This document shows, one piece after another, positions 1 to 7,418 of a DNA stretch of 64,000 nucleotides. This DNA comes from an uncultured Paludibaculum sp. Lineage in GTDB: Bacteria > Acidobacteriota > Terriglobia > Bryobacterales > Bryobacteraceae. Below the pieces are notes generated by a model. That model worked only from the letters and a program-made list of their open reading frames with translations, did no database searches and was not told where the DNA came from. The position numbers and the translations under genes are program-made. The stretch lies in assembly GCF_963665245.1 (NCBI RefSeq), contig NZ_OY762267.1, positions 3,444,001-3,508,000 of the forward strand, written 5' to 3'. Each line of letters begins with the position of its first letter. Position 1 is the first letter of the stretch.

Positions 1-868
1 GGAAGAGTTTGGCGGCCAGTTCCCAGATGTGCTGCCGGGCGTGATAGAGGTCCACAATCTGGATTGCGCCAGGAAAGTGCTGTTCAGCGAGATTCCAGAT
101 CCAGACTGCGCCATCGCCGAGCACGACTCTTTGCCGCGCCCTGCTCCAACCGCGCCGCCAGGCTTCGGTGTACAGGCGCAGGCCGAATTCCTCGGCTGTC
201 TCGATGGCGGCGACATAGGAAGTCGAGTCCGGATCGCGAATGGGCCGTCCGTCCTCGTCCGTGGTGGTCTGGGTGAACACACAGCCGAGTTTGACCTCGC
301 GCGTGCGAGCCGGTTCGCCTTCCTTCTTGCCGGCGCGGCCCGCTCTCTCCTTGACTGTCACTGGCACGCCGGTACCGTCCATTTCGATGTAGAAGACCGG
401 CACGGCCGGGGCACAGACCTCAGGCAGATCCAGTTGTTTGGCCTGGCGGATCTCCTTCTGCTCGCCGGCTTCGATGGCTGCGCCAATGGCCTCGGCCTGA
501 CGCTCGACGGCCTTGGCGGTGACCTCCAATCCGGCCAGTAACTCCAACTGCTCGCGGCCCTGCTCGAAGCTGGTCTCCGAGCCCACGGCGGCCATCATGC
601 GCCGCACACCGGGCGAGAACTCCGTGCCTTCCACGTCCAGTTCCCGGTCGCGCGGGCTCTGGCCCTGATGGCAATGCGGACAGACATAGTAGGCCCGCGA
701 GAACTCCATCGGACCCAAGACCGACAGCAGGCCCCGGCGGCGTAGCGAATGAAATCGGGCTTGACCGCCGCAACCGCAGATGGCGCGTGGGGCGGGTGCG
801 GAGTCCATCGACAACAATTGGCCCAGTGCGGCAGCGCCGGCACGATGCATCGCGCCGCGCACCGCCAT
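1..868 (-). CDS. ISKra4-family transposase (orfB), C-terminus beyond window
   Basis: The frame corresponds to residues 1-289 of the 414-aa transposase of the complete copy at 15684-16928, with the same Cys-rich N-terminal region and the segment HTREVKLGCVFTQT-like typical of the family. It is not interrupted inside the window. Conserved coding continues upstream of the ATG at 868 to the A8 tract at 976-983 in the -1 frame relative to orfA, so the working protein is probably an orfA-orfB fusion made by frameshifting. It moves the element by DNA cleavage and joining. Activity cannot be judged because the catalytic C-terminal part is not visible. Confidence 0.8.
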   Translation of the reverse strand, partial: MAVRGAMHRAGAAALGQLLSMDSAPAPRAICGCGGQARFHSLRRRGLLSVLGPMEFSRAYYVCPHCHQGQSPRDRELDVEGTEFSPGVRRMMAAVGSETSFEQGREQLELLAGLEVTAKAVERQAEAIGAAIEAGEQKEIRQAKQLDLPEVCAPAVPVFYIEMDGTGVPVTVKERAGRAGKKEGEPARTREVKLGCVFTQTTTDEDGRPIRDPDSTSYVAAIETAEEFGLRLYTEAWRRGWSRARQRVVLGDGAVWIWNLAEQHFPGAIQIVDLYHARQHIWELAAKLF

Positions 869-936
869 CTCAATGGCTTCCAGATCGGTCAGGCCGGTCT
901 TGTGGACTCCGGCAAAGATGACCTGCAGCAGTCGGC

Positions 937-1335
937 TTACTTCTTGGGCGACTTCCTGCTGGACGGCTTCCGCCGTTTTTTTTCCTGTGGCGTCAGAGTC
1001 TGCTCCACCGGACGTAGCCGGCAGATGCGTTCATTGACTGCGACGAAGGAGCGGCTTAACTGCTGCCATAGACGGAAGGCCTCGATCTCTCGCTCCGCTT
1101 TCCGCTGGGCCGCGGGACTGGCGAAGCTCTCGGTCACCGTCTTGCCACGGACCTTGTATGTCAACCGCAAGTGGGGCTGGTGGCCGGGGTCCCCGGGACG
1201 CTGGCAGTGGCAACCCTTGTTGCCGCAACGACCGGCGGTCGGGCTGATGGAACCAGGGCGCAGATCTCCCAGGATGGAGATCTGCTGGAGCAGCGCGGCT
1301 CGCTCCTGCTCCAACAGAGGCAAGGAATCAGGCAT
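937..1335 (-). CDS. DUF6788-family protein, orfA of ISKra4 copy A
   Basis: A 132-aa basic protein with a Cys-rich motif GRCGNKGCHC near residue 32-41, probably a metal-binding knuckle, followed by a helical region and a Lys/Arg-rich tail. The ATG at 1335 is preferred over an upstream in-frame ATG at 1413 because AGGAGA sits 8 nt before it and the homologue at 2355-2753 has the same 132-aa length. The last codons run through an A8 tract (976-983) after which the conserved transposase frame opens at -1. It probably acts as the N-terminal, DNA-binding part of a frameshifted transposase. The free function of the short protein is unknown. Confidence 0.8.
   Translation of the reverse strand: MPDSLPLLEQERAALLQQISILGDLRPGSISPTAGRCGNKGCHCQRPGDPGHQPHLRLTYKVRGKTVTESFASPAAQRKAEREIEAFRLWQQLSRSFVAVNERICRLRPVEQTLTPQEKKRRKPSSRKSPKK
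976..983 (-). promoter_or_regulatory. A8 slippery tract, candidate -1 ribosomal frameshift site
   Basis: Eight A residues on the coding strand lie inside the overlap of orfA and orfB. In the orfA frame the codons are GAA AAA AAA CGG; one step back gives GGA AAA AAA ACG, which opens the transposase frame. From this point the -1 frame encodes a stretch conserved between two diverged elements (KKTAEA.. here, KKTAAA.. at 2394-2401). The function is inferred. Confidence 0.6.
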
Positions 1336-1563
1336 GAATGGTCTCCTGGAACTGAGCGTAATACATACGCTCGGCAAACTGCCACAAGAAAGAAACCAGC
1401 AACAATGCCACATTCATGTCGCGCACCCAGAAGTGATGGAGCAGTTGATTGAAGAGACTGGCGGCTTGTAGGATTGTCTTGCCCTCCTTGGGTGTGGTGC
1501 GGGCGCGGTCCCGGTGTGGAAATCGAAACTGCGCCAACGCCTAATTGTAGGAGGGCACCCCTC

Positions 1564-2307
1564 TCAGCCGTCCAACCGGGCCGGATTCGGGGTTCGCGGA
1601 TTTATCTTGGACAAGAGTGCTCCGGTATAGGTAGTGGAATCCGGATCGCGAATGGCATAACCTTCGTCGTCCCACGCGGTCTGTGTGAATACGCATCCCA
1701 GCTTGACCTCCCGCGTGTGGGCCGGCTGGCCGTCGGTTTTGCCTTTGCGTCCCTCCGTCTCTTTCTTCACCACTGGCACTCCGGTCCCATCCATTTGCAC
1801 ATACAGAATCGGAATCGGCTCACCCACAATGACGGGCAGGTCGAGTTGGACGGCTTTGCGGATTTCCTGTTGCTCGCGCGCGGCGATGTCGGCTCCGATG
1901 GCCTCCGCCGTGCGCTCCACCGATTTGGCGGTCACTTCCAATCCGGCCAGAACTTTCATCTGCTCCCGACCGCGATCAAAAGGCCCTTGCTGGCCCACTA
2001 TGGCATCCATACGGCGCACTCCGGGTGAGCAGTCGCGGTTTTCGACATCCAGTTGGCGATCCACGGGAAACTGGCCGTTGTGACAGCGCGAGCACAGATA
2101 CCAGGGGCGCGTTAGTTCCACTTCACCCAGCGCGGTGAGAATGCGCCGCGAGCGCAGTTCGCGGTAGTGCGCCTGACTGCCGCATGGACAGGGGATGGTG
2201 CGCTTATCGGCGGCAGGCTCGGGGAACTGCAACAAGTGACTGAGGGCCGCTGCGCCAGCCTGATGCAGGGCGGCACGGAAGGCCATCTCCACCGCCTCCA
2301 GATCCAA
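1564..2307 (-). pseudogene. ISKra4-family transposase (orfB), C-terminally truncated
   Basis: The frame matches the first ~215 residues of the transposase at 15684-16928 (shared motifs CSPGVRRM, LAGLEVTAK, QMDGTG) and then runs into about a dozen unrelated residues before a stop at 1564. About half of the protein, including the later catalytic region, is lost, so it should be inactive. Upstream of the ATG at 2307 the conserved frame continues to the A8 tract at 2394-2401, as in the other copies. Overall residue conservation shows this is a different member of the family, not a duplicate of copy A. Confidence 0.8.
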
Positions 2308-2354
2308 CTCGCCGGTCTGCTTGCGCTCGGCGAAGATGCGGCCCAGCAGCGTCG

Positions 2355-2753
2355 TTACTTCGCGCGCGACCTCGACGTGGATCGCCGCGGCCGTTTTTTT
2401 TCCTCTGGCGTCAACGTGTCCTCGACCGGGCGCGACTGACAGATCTTCTCATTGACCTCGAGCAGATCCTGGCCGAGATCCCGGAATCGGTGATACTCGG
2501 CGACTTCGCGCTCGGCTTTGCGCAAGGCGGCCGGAGTGGAAAAGGTCTCTGTCACCGTCTTGCCGCTCACCTTACGGGTGAGCCGATAAAACGGGCCGTG
2601 ACCGGGATCGTCCTTTTGGTGGCAGTGGCAGCGCGGGTTACCGCAGCGGCCGCCGGTTGTGCTGATCGAGCCTGAGCGCATATCCCCCAACTGCGAGATC
2701 TGGCGCTGAATGGCGGCGCGTTGCGCCTCCAAGGTGGGCAAAGAGTTGGACAT
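2355..2753 (-). CDS. DUF6788-family protein, orfA of element B
   Basis: A 132-aa protein, the same length as the orfA of copy A, with the same GGRCGNPRCHC Cys motif, a helical middle and a basic Arg/Lys/Ser tail. The ATG at 2753 is chosen because the sequence aligns with the other orfA from residue 1 and AGAGG lies about 9 nt upstream. It is intact although its partner transposase is truncated. The tail after the A8 tract is not conserved with copy A, whereas the -1 frame is, which supports the fusion model. Confidence 0.75.
   Translation of the reverse strand: MSNSLPTLEAQRAAIQRQISQLGDMRSGSISTTGGRCGNPRCHCHQKDDPGHGPFYRLTRKVSGKTVTETFSTPAALRKAEREVAEYHRFRDLGQDLLEVNEKICQSRPVEDTLTPEEKKRPRRSTSRSRAK
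2394..2401 (-). promoter_or_regulatory. A8 slippery tract in element B
   Basis: This is the same A8 tract at the same place in the orfA/orfB overlap as in copies A and C, with codons GAA AAA AAA CGG in orfA. Conservation of an eight-base homopolymer in two diverged elements suggests selection for frameshifting. Confidence 0.6.
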
Positions 2754-3039
2754 CGATGAGCCTCTTTTCCTAGCGTATACATACGCTCGGTTTTGCGCCA
2801 CAAAAAAAGAAGAACACGCATGGCTAACTTCCACGTCGCACACCCGGAAGAGCCTCCATCTTGCGCGAAGAGTACGCTGACGTTGTAAACTGTTTGTTCA
2901 TGACGTCCGGTCGAGAGTCCGCAGTGCTATGCGGCTCTGACCATTGCGCCGGGCAACAGTGAGGAGTGGGCAGGCACGGGCGCTGGCCATGGCTGCAGGT
3001 AGGCAGCCGGAGCAGTTCACCTAGGGGAGACGGGGCAAA

Positions 3040-3822
3040 GTGCATGGAGCTAGCCGACGGGACCTGCGACGCTTGGAACTGCCCGACCGCGTCGTGCAAT
3101 TGTGGACTGTCCGGCTCTTGGTATCAGAGGAGGCGCTTGCCAGGCTCTACCCTCTGCTCACAAAGGACGAGAAGAGCCGCGCGAAGGGCTTTTCGTTTTT
3201 GCACCTTCAGCAATCATTTGTCTTAACCCGCGGTGTTCTGCGGATGTTGCTGGGCAGCTATGCCGATATGGCGCCGCATGCGGTGCCTCTTGCCTACGGC
3301 CCATGCGGAAAACCGACTATCGCAATACCCAATCACATTGACTTCAACCTCTCGCATTCAGGAACGCTCGCGGTGTTCGCATTCACGAATGGACTGGAGA
3401 TTGGCATCGACTTGGAACAGATACGCCCGTTTTCCGACATCCAGGACCTCGCGAGTCGTTTCTTTTGTGCGGATGAAGTGATCGAGCTCCAAAATGTTCC
3501 TCCTCCCGACCGAGAGCGCGCGTTTTTTCTGTGCTGGACGCGCAAGGAAGCGTACCTCAAAGCAATTGGGGATGGCTTAGCTACTCCGCTCGACGGGTTT
3601 GCGGTGGCGCTTAAGCCCGATGACCCGGCGCGACTCCTCCATGTGGGCTATGACCCAAAGGCCGCTGAAGCTTGGACGTTACATAATCTTGAGTTGAGCC
3701 CGGGTTACGCTGGGGCCTTGGCATACCGTGGTGCGCCGCGTCCCGTCCACGTATTCCCGCTCCTCGATGTGGACCATTTGTTAACTGCGCTGACGGGCTT
3801 CCAACATGGGGCTAGTGAATAG
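3040..3822 (+). CDS. Sfp-type 4'-phosphopantetheinyl transferase
   Basis: This 260-aa enzyme transfers the phosphopantetheine arm of CoA to the Ser of carrier domains, here presumably the T domains of the NRPS genes 18 kb downstream. Family motifs are all visible: YGPCGKP (86-92), FNLSHS (102-107), GIDLE with the Mg-binding Asp and Glu at 124 and 126, and WTRKEAYLK (166-174). Length and motif order match Sfp/EntD-type enzymes, not the shorter AcpS. The start is GTG at 3040, with AGGGGAG upstream; the ATG at 3044 runs at once into TAG. The gene stands alone between insertion-sequence relics, so it is probably transcribed from its own promoter. No defect is seen. Confidence 0.92.
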   Translation: MHGASRRDLRRLELPDRVVQLWTVRLLVSEEALARLYPLLTKDEKSRAKGFSFLHLQQSFVLTRGVLRMLLGSYADMAPHAVPLAYGPCGKPTIAIPNHIDFNLSHSGTLAVFAFTNGLEIGIDLEQIRPFSDIQDLASRFFCADEVIELQNVPPPDRERAFFLCWTRKEAYLKAIGDGLATPLDGFAVALKPDDPARLLHVGYDPKAAEAWTLHNLELSPGYAGALAYRGAPRPVHVFPLLDVDHLLTALTGFQHGASE

Positions 3823-4148
3823 GATCTGGAATATACCCTATCGGCCCAGGCCCCTCCTCGAATTCGTGGGCCGCTTCGTCAGTTTCGTGCGACTTCTCGC
3901 ATCGTTCTCGCGACCGACCGGCCAGAGCCGAACCCGGTGTGGTGTTTCACAAGTAGCTCTACGCGTCTGGACGGCGGCATTTCGTGGTCGGCCACCGGAT
4001 CATCGAGCTTCCGGCAGACAGAGGCGTGCGGAGCCCTGCGGGCACACCCCACCGCTCTCTGCCTGGATCCACGGGCGTGGTGCGTCTCAACGCCTACGTA
4101 CCGCCCGGTGAGTACGCAGTCGGCCCCCTGGCGCGGAACATTGCCCCA
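3823..4148 (+). other. Intergenic stretch without recognisable gene
   Basis: Open frames of up to about 100 codons cross this stretch, but none resembles a family I know and none has a convincing start. It may be eroded mobile-element DNA, since an IS5-type relic begins immediately after it. Confidence 0.5.
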
Positions 4149-4551
4149 CACTGTGGCATGACACAGGTGGTTTCGAAGAGCTGCGACAGACTACTGGAAG
4201 ACCACATAGCGGGTACGTTCTTCCAGTCAGTATTGAAGCAGGCGAGACGGAAACGTCCACTATCGAGCGATCATTTCGCGGTGGATAGGACGTCGATCGG
4301 TTGATCGAAGCCTGGGCGGGACAGAAAAGCCTCCAACCGAACAGGGACGACGACGATGTGCTCAAGCCGCCGCCTGGCCCAGGCAGTAAACGTCGTTGAT
4401 TTCCGCAAGCAAAAGCGAACCGACGACACCCATCGCTCGACTACAGACCCTTCGGTGGGTTTGTACAAGACGGCGCGGGGAGCTGAATAGAAGCTCTGCT
4501 ATTTGGGGCATGTCATGACGGAGAATTGCAACGGGTTGGTGGTCAACACGC
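4149..4551 (+). pseudogene. IS5-type transposase relic, left part
   Basis: Reading across frames gives successive IS5-type landmarks in the right order: DRLLEDHIAGTFF, LSSDHFAVD, LIEAWAGQKS, KRTDDTHRSTTDP, LCYLGHVMTEN and NGLVVNT. At least two frameshifts and several stops separate them (after 4280, near 4400 and at 4485), so the gene is dead. The relic is cut at 4551 by the IS21 element and resumes at 7153. Confidence 0.75.
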
Positions 4552-4602
4552 TGAGTTTGCGCATCAGATTTGGCCCACTTTGAGCATCTAATTTGGCCCA
4601 CC
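4552..4602 (+). repeat. IS21 left terminal inverted repeat
   Basis: 51 nt that pair with 7102-7152 with a handful of mismatches. The tract contains two direct motifs built on GCATC(A/T)...TTGGCCCAC, presumably IstA binding sites. Confidence 0.85.
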
Positions 4603-4631
4603 TGGACGAACCCGGATGACAAGATCCGGGA

Positions 4632-6176
4632 ATGGACAGGAGGCAGAAAGTGGAACTGTTCGAAGTGCTGCGCCGCGAATACGCGGCGGGCGAGACGATT
4701 CTGGGCTTGGCGAAGAAGCATGGTGTGCACCGGCGGATGGTGCGCCAAGCGATCGCCAGTGCAATCCCGCCGGAGAGGAAAACGAGCGACCGGATCGAGC
4801 CCAAGCTGGGCCCGGTGCGAGAGCACATCGATCGGATGCTGGAATCCGATCGCGAGGCGCCGCGCAAGCAGCGGCACACTGCGCATCGAGTGTGGATGCG
4901 ATTGCGGGCCGAGCATCCGGAACAAACGATCTCGGAATCGCAGGTGCGCCGCTACGTGCGGCAGCGCAAGCGTGAGCTCGGTTTGGCCGGGTCGGAAGTC
5001 TTCGTGCCACAGAGCTATCACTGGGGCCAGGAAGCGCAAGTCGATTGGTACGAAGCCACGGTCAGGCTCAGCGGCGAAGCGCAAAAGTTGTACATCTTCG
5101 CGATGCGCAGCATGGCATCGGGCGACGCGTTCCATCGAGCCTATCGGTACGCTACGCAACAAGCGCTGCTGGAGGCCCACGAGAAAGCCTTCGATTACTT
5201 CGGTGGTGTGTTTCGCACGAATCGCTACGACAACATGTCGCTGCTTGTGAAGAAGATTCTGCGCGGCTATCAACGCGTCGAAACCGATCGCATGATTGCA
5301 TTCCGCTCGCACTGGGGATTTCAGAGCGAGTACTGCAATCCGGCCAGCGGCAATGAAAAGGGCGGCGTGGAAGGAGAGCAGGGCTGGTTCCGGCGCAACT
5401 TTCTCGTGCCGGTTCCGGAAGCCGCAGATTTGCAGGCATTCAATGAGCAATTGCGAGCCACCTGCGAAGCCAATCGTAGTCGCACTATCAGCGGCAAGAG
5501 CATGACTGTTGGGCAAGCCAGTGAGCGCGAGCGCGCGGAGTTGTTGCCATTGGCCCAAGAGGGCTTCCCGCTCCACGAGGTGTTGTATCCGCTCGTGGTG
5601 GATGGTCGGGGCCGTGTGCGCGTGAAGACGAATTGGTACTCCGCTCCGGTGCCGCCCGGCATTCGGGTCACCGCGGTTGTGGGGCCGCTGCAGGTCGAGA
5701 TCCTGCACGACAACAAGCGAGTGGCACAGCACGAACGGTGCTATGGCCGCGGGCATGAGATTCTCAATCTCGAACACTATCTCGATGTGCTCGAGCGCAA
5801 GCCGGGAGCGATGGCCGGCTCGACGCCGCTGGCGCAATGGCGCAAGGCGGGACGCTGGCCGGATTGCCTGGACCGGATCTGGCGGCAGCTTGAGCAGCGA
5901 CACGGCAAGGGTGCGGGCACGCGAGAAATGATCGGGCTGGTGCGCGAAGGCTTCGCGCTGGGATGGCCTCGACTGATTGCGGCGGTGGAGGAAGCGCTGC
6001 GGCTGGAAGTGTCGGACGGAGCGGCGGTGCTGCACATCCTGCGCATGCCGGACGCAGAGCAACGGCGGCACTATGCGATTGCGTTGGCAGAAGAGCTGCG
6101 GCAGTTTGAACGTCCGAAGCCGACGATGGCGGAATACGATCTACTGTTGGCCGACAGCAACGGAGGCATCCAGTAA
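4632..6176 (+). CDS. istA: IS21-family transposase IstA
   Basis: A 514-aa transposase. The N-terminus has a helix-turn-helix (GLAKKHGVHRRMVRQAI, about 25-41). The integrase-like core has the catalytic triad positions QVDWYE (Asp138), YDN (Asp200) and NEKGGVEG (Glu242), followed by the usual C-terminal domain. Length and motif spacing match intact family members. The ATG at 4632 lies 29 nt after the left repeat; a shorter start is not needed. istB follows with a TAATG stop/start overlap, so the two are translationally coupled. It catalyses strand cleavage and transfer together with IstB. Confidence 0.92.
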   Translation: MDRRQKVELFEVLRREYAAGETILGLAKKHGVHRRMVRQAIASAIPPERKTSDRIEPKLGPVREHIDRMLESDREAPRKQRHTAHRVWMRLRAEHPEQTISESQVRRYVRQRKRELGLAGSEVFVPQSYHWGQEAQVDWYEATVRLSGEAQKLYIFAMRSMASGDAFHRAYRYATQQALLEAHEKAFDYFGGVFRTNRYDNMSLLVKKILRGYQRVETDRMIAFRSHWGFQSEYCNPASGNEKGGVEGEQGWFRRNFLVPVPEAADLQAFNEQLRATCEANRSRTISGKSMTVGQASERERAELLPLAQEGFPLHEVLYPLVVDGRGRVRVKTNWYSAPVPPGIRVTAVVGPLQVEILHDNKRVAQHERCYGRGHEILNLEHYLDVLERKPGAMAGSTPLAQWRKAGRWPDCLDRIWRQLEQRHGKGAGTREMIGLVREGFALGWPRLIAAVEEALRLEVSDGAAVLHILRMPDAEQRRHYAIALAEELRQFERPKPTMAEYDLLLADSNGGIQ

Positions 6177-6946
6177 TGAAGCCGAAGCACACCGAAGAAT
6201 TGGAACACGCCAGCGTGCGGCAATACTGCAAGGCGGTCCGCACCCCGACGATTGGAGCAAACTTCGTTTCACTGGCAGAGCAGGCAGTGAAGGAGAATCA
6301 CAGCCACATTCGCTATCTCGAGGCGTTACTGGCAATCGAATGCGAAGAGCGCGACCGGCACGCCATCGAGAACCGGATCCGCGATGCGCAGCTACCGCGC
6401 ATGAAGACACTCGAGGAGTTCGACTTCGCGCAGGCGCCGCAGATTCAGGCGGCGAAGATTCGTGAACTGGCAGAAGGCGGGTACATCGATCGGAGCGAGC
6501 CAGTCGTTTTGATCGGTGAATGCGGGACCGGCAAGAGTCATCTCGCCACCGGCCTCTGTTTGGCTGCATGCCGGCAGAAACGGCGAGTCCGGTTTGTGAC
6601 CGCGGCGGCACTGGTCAATGAGTTGGTGGAAGCCAAGCAGAACAATCAGGTGCGGCGCATGATGGCACGGTGGCAGAAGTACGAATTGATCGCGATCGAC
6701 GAGTTCGGCTATGTGCCGCTCGCTGATGTGGGCGCGGAGTTCCTGTTTCAGGTGATCTCGGACCGTGCTGAGAGGGCGGCGCTCATCGTGACGACGAACC
6801 TTCCGTTTTCCGAGTGGACGACAGTGTTTCCGAATCCGCGACTGTGCAAGGCGCTGCTGGATCGCATCACAGATCGAGCGCATATCGTGGAGACCGGCAC
6901 GGAGTCATTCCGGTTTCGCCGAACTAAGGAAAGGAGGAAGAAGTGA
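6176..6946 (+). CDS. istB: IS21-family helper ATPase IstB
   Basis: A 256-aa AAA+ ATPase with Walker A GECGTGKS (114-121), Walker B LIAIDE (170-175) and a sensor-1 region VTTNLPF. IstB oligomerises on target DNA and stimulates the IstA transposase. Its ATG overlaps the istA stop codon by one base. The length is usual and no defect is seen. About 155 nt of non-coding DNA with a strong inverted repeat separate it from the right terminal repeat. Confidence 0.92.
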   Translation: MKPKHTEELEHASVRQYCKAVRTPTIGANFVSLAEQAVKENHSHIRYLEALLAIECEERDRHAIENRIRDAQLPRMKTLEEFDFAQAPQIQAAKIRELAEGGYIDRSEPVVLIGECGTGKSHLATGLCLAACRQKRRVRFVTAAALVNELVEAKQNNQVRRMMARWQKYELIAIDEFGYVPLADVGAEFLFQVISDRAERAALIVTTNLPFSEWTTVFPNPRLCKALLDRITDRAHIVETGTESFRFRRTKERRKK

Positions 6947-6979
6947 ACGATGGGGGCCGAACCCGCCAGGCCGCGGCCG

Positions 6980-7066
6980 TGTTTGGCCAGCCCGGCTTCC
7001 GTTCCGCCTAAACGGCGCCGCCCTCCGGGCGTCGCCAGGCTCCACTCCAGCCGGGCTGGCCAAACA
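6980..7066. repeat. Perfect 17-bp inverted repeat inside the IS21 tail
   Basis: The arms at 6980-6996 (TGTTTGGCCAGCCCGGC) and 7050-7066 are exact reverse complements with a 53-nt spacer. It lies 33 nt after istB and could be a transcription terminator, a fold at the element end, or a relic of a smaller insert. No poly-T run follows, so an intrinsic terminator is not certain. Confidence 0.6.
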
Positions 7067-7101
7067 CCCGACTGGGGAGATGTAGCAGAATAGCGATACC
7101 G

Positions 7102-7152
7102 GGTGGGCCAAATGAGATGCGCGAAGTGGGCCACGCCGGATGCGCGAACGCA
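7102..7152 (-). repeat. IS21 right terminal inverted repeat
   Basis: Reverse complement of the left repeat (4552-4602) with a few mismatches, ending in CA at 7152. CACGC follows directly as the target duplication. Confidence 0.85.
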
Positions 7153-7200
7153 CACGCGGTTGACTTTGGCGACGAGTACGGCGCAGAGGGATGCGGCAAG
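7153..7200 (+). pseudogene. IS5-type transposase relic, right part
   Basis: Directly after the IS21 element the frame reads TRLTLATSTAQRDAA, continuing NGLVVNT from the left part as in IS5-type transposases (VVNxxLTxATGTAERxAA). Similarity fades after about 7200; I recognise nothing in 7200-7286. Confidence 0.65.
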
Positions 7201-7286
7201 ATTCCATCGGGGCCCTCACTGCGAGCACGCCTCTCAAGCTCAGCGCGAACGCCAAGACGCATGGCGGACTTCGGTTCTCGGATAGG

Positions 7287-7396
7287 AACCGTGGATGGTT
7301 CTCTATATCGAGCGCGGGCTGAAAGCGCCGGTGCAAGAAGAGGACGGCCAGTTGGTCCCGCGTGAGAAGGGCACGCCGCAAGGCGGAGTCATGACT
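7287..7396 (+). pseudogene. Group II intron reverse transcriptase 1, N-side fragment
   Basis: The frame encodes WMVLYIERGLKAPVQ and then KGTPQGGV, the reverse-transcriptase block just before the active-site motif of group II intron maturases. It is cut at 7397 by the recombinase element and continues at 9614 with SPLLANLFLHYAFD. The first part of the protein and the 5' intron RNA are missing, so the intron cannot splice. Confidence 0.8.
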
Positions 7397-7418
7397 CCCC
7401 GAACGCAAAAACGAACTT
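7397..7418 (+). repeat. Terminal inverted repeat, left end of recombinase element
   Basis: 22 nt beginning CCCCGAACGCAAAA. The reverse complement of 9592-9613 differs only at one position (A to G). The repeat also encodes the last residues of the recombinase frame on the minus strand. Confidence 0.75.

Larger units (their letters stand above)
1..1428 (-). mobile_element. ISKra4-family insertion sequence, copy A (cut by window edge)
   Basis: This is the 5' part of an ISKra4-type element on the minus strand, containing a DUF6788 orfA and the start of the transposase orfB. Its outer end at 1428 reads (minus strand) GGGTGCGCGACATG, the same end as the complete copy at 15659-17488. Bases 1-1428 align without gaps to 16061-17488. 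From about 454 to 1428 I see no differences; scattered substitutions lie in 1-450. The other end is outside the window. Homology stops at the CCC at 1428, where flanking sequence begins. Confidence 0.85.
1610..2845 (-). mobile_element. Truncated second ISKra4-family element (B)
   Basis: A diverged ISKra4 relative in the same orientation as copy A. The outer end at 2845 reads GGGTGTGCGACGTG on the minus strand, matching the terminal repeat of copies A and C. The 3' part of the transposase and the other end are missing: homology stops near 1610, in the segment after IRDPDSTTY. It lies 182 bp from copy A, so the truncation could reflect deletion next to that element. Confidence 0.8.
4552..7152 (+). 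mobile_element. IS21-family insertion sequence, complete
   Basis: A 2601-bp element with istA and istB, bounded by long imperfect inverted repeats (4552-4602 and 7102-7152) that start TG and end CA. Each repeat carries two internal copies of a TTTGGCCCAC-like motif, as is usual for the multiple terminal repeats of this family. The 5-bp sequence CACGC lies directly outside both ends (4547-4551 and 7153-7157), a perfect target duplication. Both genes are intact, so this is likely the youngest insertion of its neighbourhood. It splits an IS5-type transposase relic. Confidence 0.93.

Noticed and set aside
937..1413. A 158-aa version of orfA starting at 1413
   Set aside because: The extra 26 residues are not conserved with the orfA of element B, and the ribosome-binding site is before the ATG at 1335.
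1429..1609. Possible small gene between the two ISKra4 elements
   Set aside because: The frames here are short, run into element sequence and lack start signals.
4362..6071. A 569-codon frame on the minus strand across istA
   Set aside because: It is antisense to an intact transposase, rich in Arg, His and Gln as GC-rich shadows are, and resembles nothing.
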